The notes below the pieces were generated by a model, which did not search any database, was not told where the DNA came from, and saw only the letters and a list, made by a program, of their open reading frames with translations. Positions 23,428 to 30,462 of a stretch of DNA of 32,871 nucleotides are shown piece after piece. The stretch comes from Streptomyces sp. CB01881. Its GTDB lineage: Bacteria > Actinomycetota > Actinomycetes > Streptomycetales > Streptomycetaceae. The first letter of the stretch is position 1, and each line of letters starts with the position of its first letter. The stretch spans positions 10,183,508 to 10,216,378 of the forward strand of contig NZ_CP026498.1 in assembly GCF_002953255.1 (NCBI RefSeq). The letters are read 5' to 3'. The translations under genes and the position numbers were made by a program.

Positions 23428-24267
23428 TCACCGACCGTGCGTGGCGAACTTCCGCACGGCGAGCGGTCCGCACACCGCCAGCAGCGCCGCGCACCAGAGC
23501 AGTGTCGCGGGCACGGCGTGCTGCATCGGCCAGGCCCCGCCGGGCGCCGACGGGTTGCCGAACAGTTCACGGCAGGCCTGCACCGCGGCGCTGACCGGGT
23601 TCCAGTCCGCGACCACCCTGAGCCAGCCGGGCATGCCCCCGGTGGGCACGTACGCGTTGGTGACCATCGCCAACGGGAAGACCGCGACCGCGAGTTGGCC
23701 GGCCGCCTCCTCCTTGCCGACGGCCAGCCCGAGGAAGGTGCCGACCCAGGTCATCACGAAGCGGAGCAGCAGCAACAGGCCGAACGCCTCTGCGGCGTCC
23801 GCGGTTCCGCCCCGGATCCGCCAGCCGGCCGCCAGGCCGACGACGGCCAGCAGCGCCAGCACCACGATGCTGACCAGGAAGTCGGCGAGGGTCTGGCCGA
23901 GCAGCAGGCCGGTGCGCGAGACCGGCATCGAGCGGAGCCGGTCGGTGACCCCGCGCCCGACGTCGCGGGCGGCGCCGACCATGGTGGGCATGACGCCGTT
24001 GACGGCCACCATGGCGAACAGCCCGGGCATCAGGAACTCGCGGTAGTTCCCGCCGCCCGGCACCTGCATGGCGCTGCCGAAGACGTACCCGAAGACCACC
24101 ACCATGATCACCGGCACACCCAGCGAGGCGGCCAGCAGACCGGGCGAGTGGCGGTAGTTGAGCAGGATCCGGAGCATCGAGGACCAGGTGTCGGAGACCA
24201 GTCGGCCCGGCACGGAGATCATCCGACCCGGCACGGGGTGCACGGGCGGAGCAGCGGACACGGCCAT
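23428..24267 (-). CDS. ABC-2 type exporter permease (DrrB-like)
   Basis: 279 residues with about six membrane helices, including LLAASLGVPVIMVVVFGYVF, FAMVAVNGVMPTMV, LVSIVVLALLAVVGLAAGW and ATLLWCAALLAVCGPLAV. The family motif is the DVGRGVTDRLRSMPVSR loop, typical of DrrB and related drug or lipid exporters, and the late segment ADWNPVSAAVQACRELFGNP also fits. Its ATG overlaps the ATPase stop by one base (24267), so the two are coupled. Together they form a two-gene exporter likely to pump out a hydrophobic compound. A divergent TetR gene suggests drug-inducible expression. Confidence 0.92.
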   Translation of the reverse strand: MAVSAAPPVHPVPGRMISVPGRLVSDTWSSMLRILLNYRHSPGLLAASLGVPVIMVVVFGYVFGSAMQVPGGGNYREFLMPGLFAMVAVNGVMPTMVGAARDVGRGVTDRLRSMPVSRTGLLLGQTLADFLVSIVVLALLAVVGLAAGWRIRGGTADAAEAFGLLLLLRFVMTWVGTFLGLAVGKEEAAGQLAVAVFPLAMVTNAYVPTGGMPGWLRVVADWNPVSAAVQACRELFGNPSAPGGAWPMQHAVPATLLWCAALLAVCGPLAVRKFATHGR

Positions 24268-25250
24268 CAGGCGGCCCTCCCCAGGGAGTTGGAGTCGGCG
24301 GTGAGCGCGAGAAAGACGTCGTCCAGCGACGGCGGCCGCAGGCCGACGTCCTGGGCGACCACCCCCGCCGCGTCCAACTCCCGGACCAGGCGCGGCAGCA
24401 GCACCTCCACCCCGGGCCGGGTCACAACGGCGACGGTCCGCTGGTCGTGGTCGACCACGACGTCCCCGCTCTCCGCCAGTGCGGCCAGTACCACTGCGGC
24501 ACGGCCGAGTTGACCGACCTCGGCGAGGGTTACCTCGATCCGGGTGCCGATCGCGGCCTTGAGCCGCCATGGCGGGCCGGTCGCGATGGCGGCGCCGTGG
24601 TCGATCACCACGATGTCGTCGGCGAGCCGGTCGGCCTCCTCCAGGTACTGGGTGGTGAGCAGCACGGTGGTGCCGCCCTCGGCCAGCTCCTTGACGGTGG
24701 ACCAGATCTCCTGCCGGCTGCGTGGGTCGAGGCCGGTGGTCGGCTCGTCCAGGAAGAGCACCGGCGGGCTGGTGACCAGGCTGGCGACGAGGTCGAGGCG
24801 GCGGCGCATGCCGCCGGAGTAGGTGCGGACGAGGCGGCCGCCGGCCTCGGCGAGGCCGAAGCGTTCGAGCAGCTCGCCGGCGCGGGCCCGGGCGGCCCGG
24901 GCGCCGAGGTGGTGCAGCCGGCCGAGCAGGTCCAGGTTCTCGCGGCCGGTGATGCCTTCGTCCACGGCCGCGTGCTGCCCGGCCAGCCCGACGCTGCGCC
25001 GGACCGCCTCGGCCTCCCGCACCACGTCGTAGCCGGCGACGCGGGCCGTGCCGCGGTCGGGGGCGACCAGGGTGGCGAGGACGCGGACGGCGGTCGTCTT
25101 GCCGGCGCCGTTGGGGCCGAGCAGGCCGCAGACCGTGCCGGCGGGGACGGTGAGGTCGAGGCCGCGCAGGGCCTCGGTGGCTCCGGAGCGGGCTCCGAAT
25201 CGTTTCGCCACGCCCGTCATCTCGACGGCCGGCCGACTGGTCTTCGACAT
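24267..25250 (-). CDS. ABC exporter ATP-binding protein (DrrA-like)
   Basis: 327 residues. Walker A GPNGAGKTT (45-53), the Q-loop region VGLAGQHAAVDEGITGREN, signature TYSGGMRRRLDL, Walker B VLFLDEPTTGLD and the switch histidine position replaced by Gln in LLTTQYLEEADRL, which is the normal DrrA form. The C-terminal ~80 residues (LRPPSLDDVFLALT) match the DrrA regulatory extension. It powers the permease encoded directly downstream. It lies divergent from a tetR gene; two operator palindromes fill the 103-bp gap. Confidence 0.95.
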   Translation of the reverse strand: MSKTSRPAVEMTGVAKRFGARSGATEALRGLDLTVPAGTVCGLLGPNGAGKTTAVRVLATLVAPDRGTARVAGYDVVREAEAVRRSVGLAGQHAAVDEGITGRENLDLLGRLHHLGARAARARAGELLERFGLAEAGGRLVRTYSGGMRRRLDLVASLVTSPPVLFLDEPTTGLDPRSRQEIWSTVKELAEGGTTVLLTTQYLEEADRLADDIVVIDHGAAIATGPPWRLKAAIGTRIEVTLAEVGQLGRAAVVLAALAESGDVVVDHDQRTVAVVTRPGVEVLLPRLVRELDAAGVVAQDVGLRPPSLDDVFLALTADSNSLGRAA

Positions 25251-25266
25251 GGCTCTGCCCTTCAGC

Positions 25267-25283
25267 TAGGTACAGCGTACGTA
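25267..25283. promoter_or_regulatory. TetR operator, drrA-proximal copy
   Basis: TAGGTACAGCGTACGTA is a 17-bp inverted repeat with one arm mismatch relative to the perfect copy at 25308-25324. It starts 17 bp upstream of the ATPase start codon, where it would block the exporter promoter or early elongation. Confidence 0.65.
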
Positions 25284-25307
25284 GAAGCGCGCGCCCACGC
25301 ATCGTAC

Positions 25308-25324
25308 TACGTACGCCGTACGTA
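25308..25324. promoter_or_regulatory. TetR operator, tetR-proximal copy
   Basis: TACGTACGCCGTACGTA has perfect 7-bp arms around GCC. It lies just before a rightward -10-like TAAGAT (25327-25332), 30 bp upstream of the tetR start. The two operators are 41 bp apart centre to centre, close to four helical turns, so dimers would bind on the same face. Confidence 0.75.
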
Positions 25325-25353
25325 TCTAAGATGGGTAACCGAGGTGATCTTCC

Positions 25354-26097
25354 GTGCCGTCCAGCAAGCCCCCCGCCGACTCTCCGCCGGCGCCCCCCGA
25401 ACCGCCCGAGGCCCCCGAACTGATCTGGCTGCGCCCCGAACGCACCGGCCGCGGCCCCAAACCCGCCCACAGCCGGGCCTCCATCGCCGCCGCGGCCATC
25501 GCGATCGCGGACGCCGAGGGGCTGGACGCGGTCTCCATGCGCCGGGTCGCGGCGGCACTCGGAGCGGGGACGATGTCGCTCTACAACTACGTGCCGAAGA
25601 AGGAGCACCTGCTGGACCTGATGCTCGACGCAGTCGCCGACGAGTACGACTACGACGACCTCGCCCCGGCCGGTGACTGCCGCGCGGACCTGCTCCGGCT
25701 CGGCCACGCGCAACTCGCCCTCATGCGGCGCCACCCCTGGCTGCCCGCCCTGCTGATCGCCCGCCCCGGCATCGGCCCGAACGCCCTGCGCTACACCGAC
25801 CACTTCCTCGCCGTCACCGAACCGAGCGGCCTCGACGGCGGCACGCGCATGGAAGCGATGGCCCTGTTCAACGGCTTCGTCTGCCAGTACGCCCAGTACG
25901 AGCGGACCGGCGCGGCGGGTGCCAAGTGGCAGGCCGAGCTGGTCGGTTACCTCACCAGGGCCGCCATGAGCGGCGAGTACCCCCACCTGTCGGCGGCCTT
26001 CGCCACCGCGGGCCCGCCGGCCGACCCGGACACGGCGTTCGACCGGTCACTGCACCGGGTGATCACGGCCGCACTGACCCCCGTGGAGCGCGGCTGA
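25354..26097 (+). CDS. TetR-family regulator of the DrrAB-type exporter
   Basis: 247 residues from a GTG at 25354 with GAGGTGAT upstream. A Pro-rich ~30-residue leader precedes the helix-turn-helix: SRASIAAAAIAIADAEGLDA, VSMRRVAAALGAGTMSLYNY and VPKKEHLLDLMLDAV. This form, with the late YNYV, and the C-terminal domain (RADLLRLGHAQLALMRRHPW) match the TetR_C_1 (TetR-like drug-responsive) group. It is divergent from the exporter genes with two matching palindromes in between and probably represses both itself and them until an exporter substrate binds. Confidence 0.93.
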   Translation: MPSSKPPADSPPAPPEPPEAPELIWLRPERTGRGPKPAHSRASIAAAAIAIADAEGLDAVSMRRVAAALGAGTMSLYNYVPKKEHLLDLMLDAVADEYDYDDLAPAGDCRADLLRLGHAQLALMRRHPWLPALLIARPGIGPNALRYTDHFLAVTEPSGLDGGTRMEAMALFNGFVCQYAQYERTGAAGAKWQAELVGYLTRAAMSGEYPHLSAAFATAGPPADPDTAFDRSLHRVITAALTPVERG

Positions 26098-26188
26098 CCG
26101 AGCAGTCCCACGCCGGAACGGCCGCAGGTCACAGGCCGGGGCGGGGGTGGGGGCCGCAGGCCGGACTACGGTGACGGGCTACGGGCTA

Positions 26189-26218
26189 CGGACGGCTGTC
26201 CACCGAGGCGGCCGTCCG
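26189..26218. terminator. Hairpin between convergent tetR and kinase genes
   Basis: Arms CGGACGGC and GCCGTCCG pair perfectly, and four further pairs (two of them G-U) extend the stem to 12 bp around a 6-base loop. It is in the gap between the two convergent genes and could act for both. No U-run follows, as is usual for GC-rich actinobacteria. Confidence 0.5.
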
Positions 26219-26247
26219 CCGGAGCTCCGTAGGGCCGTACGCCGGGG

Positions 26248-27708
26248 CTACGGGCGGGCGGGACGCCGGCTGCCCGGGACCAGCAGCCAGAGGAGCCAGA
26301 CGCCCGTGCCCAGGAGCAGCATGTTGAGCGCCATCTGCCCCGGCTCCTCGCCGAAGCCCAACTGGCCCGTGCCCAGCCACTGCGCGACGACGGCCTTGGT
26401 CACGAAGAACAGGCCCAGGTCCGCCGTCACGGTGACCGCCCAGACCACGGCCGGATGCCAGCGGGGCCGGGGCACGGCGTGCACGAGGGAGAGCACGGCG
26501 GTCACGAGGAGGGCGTGGGGGACGAACCTGTCGGGGATGGTGCCCAGGTAGTTCCACGGCAGGGCGCTACCGATCGCCCAGATCAGCCCCATGCAGCCGA
26601 TGAACCGCACCAGGATCGCCCCGGCCGCGCTCGGGGCCGCCGGCGCGGAGGGCGCAGTGGCCCCGGAGGATGCAGAGGTCCCGGAGGACGCGGGCGGGAG
26701 GAGCGGCGGCGTCGGGGCGGCCTGCCCGGCCTGCGGTGGCAGCCACGCCCCGGCGGACCCCGGCTGGGGCGCTCCGGGCGGCGGCTGCGGGGCCGTCAAC
26801 GGCTGCGGCGGCCCGTACCACCCACCGCCCCCCGCCACATCGGGAGCCGTCGGCGTCGCGACCGGCCCGACCGGCGCGACCGGCACGGCCGCCCGCGCCA
26901 CCGCCTCCAGAGCCGCCAACGTCTGCTCCGCCGAGGGTCGTTGCGCCGGGTCCTTGGCCAGCAGCGCGCCCAGCAGCGGCGTCAGCGCGCCCGCCCTGAC
27001 CGGCCGGCGCGGCTCCTTCGTCACGACGGCCACGCACAGCGCGCCGAAGGTGTCCCCGCTGAACGGCATCTCGCCCTCGACCGCCGCGTACAGCGTCGCC
27101 CCGAGCGACCACAGGTCGTTGGCGGGCGCCGCGGGCTTCCCCTCCAGCTGTTCGGGGGCCATGTAGGCGGGCGTGCCGATGACCGCGCCGGTGCGGGTGA
27201 GGGCGGTGGTGGCGTCGGCCATGTGGGCGATGCCGAAGTCGGTGAGGATCACCCGGTCACCCATCAACAGGACGTTGTCCGGCTTGAGATCGCGATGGAC
27301 GATGCCCGCCGCGTGGGCCTGCTGGAGCGCCTTGACCATCGCCACGCCGATCTCGGCGACCCGCGCCGCCGGCAGCGCACCGTCGCGGGCGATGGCGGCG
27401 GCCAGCGAGAGCCCGCTGACGTACTCCATCACGATGACCGGCGCACCCTCGTGCTCGACGACGTCGTGCACGGTGATGATCCCGGGGTGGTTCAGCCGCG
27501 CCGCGGCCCGGGCCTCGCGCAGGACGCGCTGGACGAGCTGCTCGCGTTCGGCCTCCGTGACGCCCTGGGGGAGCAGGACCTCCTTCACCGCGACGTCGCG
27601 GCCCAGGGTGGTGTCCAACCCGCGCCAGACCCGTCCCATGCCGCCCTGACCGATCAGCTCCTGGAGCTGGTACCGGCCCCCGATCAGTGCCCCGTTCACC
27701 CCTGTCAC
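26248..27708 (-). CDS. Membrane Ser/Thr protein kinase (PknB-like)
   Basis: 486 residues from a GTG at 27708. The kinase domain is complete: LIGQGGMGRVWRG (glycine loop), Lys42 in VAVKEVLL, HRDLKPDN (138-145), DFG (157-159), GTPAYMAPEQL and DLWSLGATLYAAVEGEMPF. A Pro/Ala/Ser-rich linker (about 275-375) leads to four hydrophobic C-terminal segments, e.g. FIGCMGLIWAIGSALPW, ALLVTAVLSLVHAV, VVWAVTVTADLGLFFV and MALNMLLLGTGVWLLWLLV. There are no PASTA repeats, so it is not the cell-wall PknB itself. It should phosphorylate cytosolic targets from the membrane. A TAGGGT -10 box 7 nt before the GTG suggests a leaderless mRNA. Confidence 0.93.
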   Translation of the reverse strand: MTGVNGALIGGRYQLQELIGQGGMGRVWRGLDTTLGRDVAVKEVLLPQGVTEAEREQLVQRVLREARAAARLNHPGIITVHDVVEHEGAPVIVMEYVSGLSLAAAIARDGALPAARVAEIGVAMVKALQQAHAAGIVHRDLKPDNVLLMGDRVILTDFGIAHMADATTALTRTGAVIGTPAYMAPEQLEGKPAAPANDLWSLGATLYAAVEGEMPFSGDTFGALCVAVVTKEPRRPVRAGALTPLLGALLAKDPAQRPSAEQTLAALEAVARAAVPVAPVGPVATPTAPDVAGGGGWYGPPQPLTAPQPPPGAPQPGSAGAWLPPQAGQAAPTPPLLPPASSGTSASSGATAPSAPAAPSAAGAILVRFIGCMGLIWAIGSALPWNYLGTIPDRFVPHALLVTAVLSLVHAVPRPRWHPAVVWAVTVTADLGLFFVTKAVVAQWLGTGQLGFGEEPGQMALNMLLLGTGVWLLWLLVPGSRRPARP

Positions 27709-27715
27709 GTGGCTC

Positions 27716-27721
27716 ACCCTA
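27716..27721 (-). promoter_or_regulatory. -10 box TAGGGT of the kinase gene, leaderless start
   Basis: Read leftward, TAGGGT is followed after 7 nt (GAGCCAC) by the GTG at 27708. Transcription would therefore start at or next to the first codon, which supports that start over the next GTG (27699). Confidence 0.5.
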
Positions 27722-27938
27722 GCGGCACGGCACCGCGGCGTTGGCGGCACGTCGTCAAATCGTTTCCGCTCGGGGCCCGTCAGCCCGTACGGTGGCCCAG
27801 CCGACGATCTTGGACGCCGGCGGCGTACCGGCGACCACACACCGAGACCGGGCGCGTACCCGGCGAGTTGCGCGTACGCCGACGACCGGGCGCGTTCCCG
27901 ACGGCCGGCCTCGCACCCGGATGAACAGGACGGACACC

Positions 27939-29099
27939 ATGCAGCAGTACCAGGGCCACGCCGACGAGGGCTTCGGCGCGGTCGCCGACGCGTTCGCGCG
28001 CAACTATGCGGACTTCCCCGAACTCGGCTCCGCCGTCACGGTCTTCGCCGGCGGCCGGAAGGTGGTCGAGCTGTGGGGCGGCGTCGCGGACGAACGCACC
28101 GGGCGGCCGTGGGAGGCCGGCACCGTCGTCCCCGTGTTCTCGTGCGCCAAGGGCCTCGTCGCCGTCTGTGCCCACCTCCTCGCCCAGCAGGGCCGCCTCG
28201 ACCTCGACGCCCCGGTGAGCCGGTACTGGCCCGAGTTCGCGCAGCACGGCAAGGAGGACGTCACCTGCCGGATGGTGCTCGGCCACCGCGCCGGCATCCC
28301 GGCCCTGGACGCCGTACTGGGCTTCGAGGAGATCGCCGCCTGGGCGCCGGTCGTCCGGGCGATCGAGGAGCAGAAGCCGCTCTGGGAGCCCGGGACCACC
28401 TACGAGTACCACGGCCATGTGCTCGGCTTCCTGGTCGGCGAGGTGATCCGCCGGATCACCGGGCTCACCCCGGGGGCGTTCTTCCGGCAGGAGATCGGCG
28501 ACCCGCTCGGCCTGGACGCCTGGATCGGCCTGCCCGCCGCCGAACTCCACCGCCTGGCACGGCTGGTGGAGGCCGAGGGCCGTCGTCCGATGCCCGGCCC
28601 GGAGCACCTGCTCACCCGGATCGTGACGATGAACGGCGCGCTGGTCTTCCCCGGCCTGGACGTGCCGCACGGCTGGAACGACCCCGAGCTGCACGCGATC
28701 GAGCTGCCCGGCGCGGGCGCCGTCGCCTCCGCGAGCGGCCTGGCCGGGCTGTACGCCGCCGCCGTCACCGGCATCGAGGGCGGTCGGGACGGAGGGCGCG
28801 AGCGACTCCTCTCCCCCGCCATCGTGACCGACGTCGTGCGCGAAGTCTCCTCCGGCGCAGGGTTCCTGGGCTTCGACATGGGTGCCCGCTGGGGCTCGGG
28901 CGTGCTGCTGGAGTCGCCGGCCTTCCGCCCGATGCTCGGCGCCCGCAGCTTCGGCAACGATGGCGCCGGCGGCCAGTTCGCCTTCGGTGACGACGAGTTC
29001 GGCATCGGCTTCGCGTACGTCGCCAACCGCATGATCGGCCACGGCGACGCCCGCGCCAACCACCTGGTCGACGCCGTCCGCACCTGCCTCGGCGCCTGA
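27939..29099 (+). CDS. Serine hydrolase of the beta-lactamase (class C-like) family
   Basis: 386 residues from the ATG at 27939, preceded by AGGACGG; an ATG at 27921 is an alternative. The SxxK motif is SCAK (Ser68, Lys71). The second motif appears as YEYH (155-158) rather than YxN, as in Streptomyces esterase-like members; Tyr157 is the likely base. A glycine-rich third motif, GNDGAGGQFAFGDDEFGIGF, replaces the KTG of true beta-lactamases. There is no signal peptide, so it is a cytosolic esterase or EstB-like hydrolase and not a resistance enzyme. It is divergent from the kinase over 230 bp and convergent with a small membrane protein. Confidence 0.92.
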   Translation: MQQYQGHADEGFGAVADAFARNYADFPELGSAVTVFAGGRKVVELWGGVADERTGRPWEAGTVVPVFSCAKGLVAVCAHLLAQQGRLDLDAPVSRYWPEFAQHGKEDVTCRMVLGHRAGIPALDAVLGFEEIAAWAPVVRAIEEQKPLWEPGTTYEYHGHVLGFLVGEVIRRITGLTPGAFFRQEIGDPLGLDAWIGLPAAELHRLARLVEAEGRRPMPGPEHLLTRIVTMNGALVFPGLDVPHGWNDPELHAIELPGAGAVASASGLAGLYAAAVTGIEGGRDGGRERLLSPAIVTDVVREVSSGAGFLGFDMGARWGSGVLLESPAFRPMLGARSFGNDGAGGQFAFGDDEFGIGFAYVANRMIGHGDARANHLVDAVRTCLGA

Positions 29100-29139
29100 G
29101 CACCGACCCGCCCCGCTCTCGCCGCCCGATCGGTCACGC

Positions 29140-29172
29140 CCGGCACCCCCGAGACCTGTCGGGCGGTGCCGG
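29140..29172. terminator. Strong hairpin between convergent genes
   Basis: Arms CCGGCACC plus CCCGA pair with TCGGG plus GGTGCCGG, a 13-bp stem with one bulged C and a 6-base loop. It lies between the serine hydrolase stop (29099) and the stop of the convergent membrane protein (29187), a typical bidirectional terminator. Confidence 0.65.
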
Positions 29173-29186
29173 CCGTGCCGCGTCAC

Positions 29187-29564
29187 TCAGAACACGTACT
29201 CCCACCAGCCGAACACCGTCACCAGCGCCTTCTTCGCCGCACACCCCAACCGGTGTCCGGCCACGGCGAAGTACACCGCGCACGCCACCAGCAACCCGGC
29301 CGTGATACCCGGCACCGCCGAACCCTGCACGACGCCGACGAAGGCGAAGAGGATCCCCGACAGCACGGCCATGAACCCGAAACCCCAGAGGGCGAACCTC
29401 AGCACAGCCCCCCACGTCACCGTCGCCACCGCGCCGTCCTCCGGCTCGGTCCGGACGATCAGATGCCGACTGGTGTCGCAGAGTTCCCTCTCCACCACGA
29501 TCGCCTCCCGCGGTCCCTTCCAGCGCTCCGGTCCCACTGTCCACGAGCCGGCCCGGACCAGCAT
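29187..29564 (-). CDS. Small membrane protein of unknown function
   Basis: 125 residues. The first ~50 are soluble (EAIVVERELCDTSRHLIVRT). Two or three hydrophobic helices follow: VLRFALWGFGFMAVLSGIL, FAFVGVVQGSAVPGITAGLL and VACAVYFAVAGHRL. It ends with KKALVTVFGWWEYVF. No known domain is recognised. The coding bias looks normal and the frame is bounded by a terminator on one side and the CMD gene promoter on the other, so it is probably a real gene. It is divergent from the AhpD-like gene. Confidence 0.6.
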   Translation of the reverse strand: MLVRAGSWTVGPERWKGPREAIVVERELCDTSRHLIVRTEPEDGAVATVTWGAVLRFALWGFGFMAVLSGILFAFVGVVQGSAVPGITAGLLVACAVYFAVAGHRLGCAAKKALVTVFGWWEYVF

Positions 29565-29643
29565 GCTCCGCCCCCTCCCCGCTCGGCAATTGACCCACGA
29601 AACAACCCCACAAGTGCACCAATCAGCGGGCCACCCACGCGCC

Positions 29644-29649
29644 TAGGCT
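29644..29649 (+). promoter_or_regulatory. -10 box TAGGCT of the CMD gene, leaderless start
   Basis: TAGGCT is followed after 7 nt by the ATG at 29657, and no ribosome binding site is visible. The arrangement matches leaderless actinobacterial mRNAs. Confidence 0.5.
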
Positions 29650-29656
29650 CGTTCCC

Positions 29657-30109
29657 ATGACAACCGTTCAGATCCCGCAGCGCATGAACTTCTCCGTCAC
29701 CGCACCCAAGGTGTTCCGCGCCGTCCTCGCCCTGGACGCCGCCGCCCGCGAGGGCCTGGACCCGGTCCTGGTCGAACTGGTGCAGATCCGCGCCTCCCAG
29801 ATCAACCGCTGCGCCTACTGCCTCGACTACCACACCACCGACGCCCGGAAGGCGGGCGAGACCGAGGACCGCGTCCACCAGCTCTCCGCCTGGGAGGAGT
29901 CGAGCCTCTACACCGCCAAGGAGCGCGCGGCCCTCGCGTTGACCGAGGCCGTGACCGTGCTGCCGCAGGGCGTCCCGGACGCGGTGTACGCGCAGGCGGC
30001 GGAGCACTTCGAGGAGAAGGAGCTGGCCCAGCTCATCGCGCTGATCTTCACGGTCAACACCTGGAACCGGATGAACGTCTCCACCCGCAAGACGCCGGGC
30101 ACGGCGTGA
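29657..30109 (+). CDS. Carboxymuconolactone decarboxylase family protein (AhpD-like)
   Basis: 150 residues. The AhpD-like core is ELVQIRASQINRCAYCLDYH with the redox pair Cys52-Cys55 and His59, followed by KERAALALTEAVTVLP and ELAQLIALIFTVNTWNRMNV. The CxxC-x3-H motif marks the peroxidase-type subgroup that reduces peroxides through a disulfide, rather than true gamma-carboxymuconolactone decarboxylases. It is cytosolic and probably trimeric. It appears as a single-gene unit with its own leaderless promoter and is followed by the 353-bp leader region of the NRPS locus. Confidence 0.93.
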   Translation: MTTVQIPQRMNFSVTAPKVFRAVLALDAAAREGLDPVLVELVQIRASQINRCAYCLDYHTTDARKAGETEDRVHQLSAWEESSLYTAKERAALALTEAVTVLPQGVPDAVYAQAAEHFEEKELAQLIALIFTVNTWNRMNVSTRKTPGTA

Positions 30110-30462
30110 CCGGACCGGCCCCGGGAGGGCGGTGACCGCACCCGGCGGCCACCGCCCTCCGCCGTTCGGACTCCGATCCCGGACCGGAAGCCCCAACTGC
30201 CCGATCGGGCAAGCCCGGCCGCCCCCTCCGGCACTCGGCACCGTTGTCGTTGACACTCAAAGTTGGTCTAGTCCACCGTAGGGGAAAGCGAGGCCACCGG
30301 GGCGAGACGGCGACCGCGATCCCTCGCCGGGGCCGACTCAACCCGCCGGTCCGGAAGACAAGTTGCCCCTCGTGCCCGCGCGGCCGTCCACCGGCCGCCC
30401 CCTCCGGCACGCCCCCGGGCCGGCGAACGCACGTCCTGACGACGACCGAACGGAGAACCGGC
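30110..30462. other. 353-bp regulatory region before the NRPS genes
   Basis: No coding pattern is recognised here. It holds a TTGACA (30250-30255) that could be a -35 box and a DasR-box-like palindrome (30262-30277). No convincing -10 follows at the usual distance. A GGAGAA ribosome site lies just before the ATG at 30463. Confidence 0.5.
30262..30277. promoter_or_regulatory. DasR-box-like (dre) sequence
   Basis: GTTGGTCTAGTCCACC matches the remembered DasR consensus ACTGGTCTAGACCACT at 12 of 16 positions, including the core TGGTCTAG. DasR is the GntR-family N-acetylglucosamine-responsive repressor of Streptomyces, controlling chitin and GlcNAc genes and some antibiotic clusters. The site lies about 190 bp before the chimeric NRPS ORF and directly after a TTGACA. 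Confidence 0.5.

Noticed and set aside
19902..23594. A 1230-codon open frame on the plus strand
   Set aside because: It is antisense to the repeat protein and the aldo/keto reductase, both of which have clear family motifs; its own translation is Gly/Val/Arg-rich without any recognisable domain, as expected of GC-rich shadow frames.
27939..29099. Beta-lactamase resistance gene
   Set aside because: SxxK is present, but there is no signal peptide and no KTG motif, and the YxN motif is YEYH; this is the esterase-like branch of the fold.
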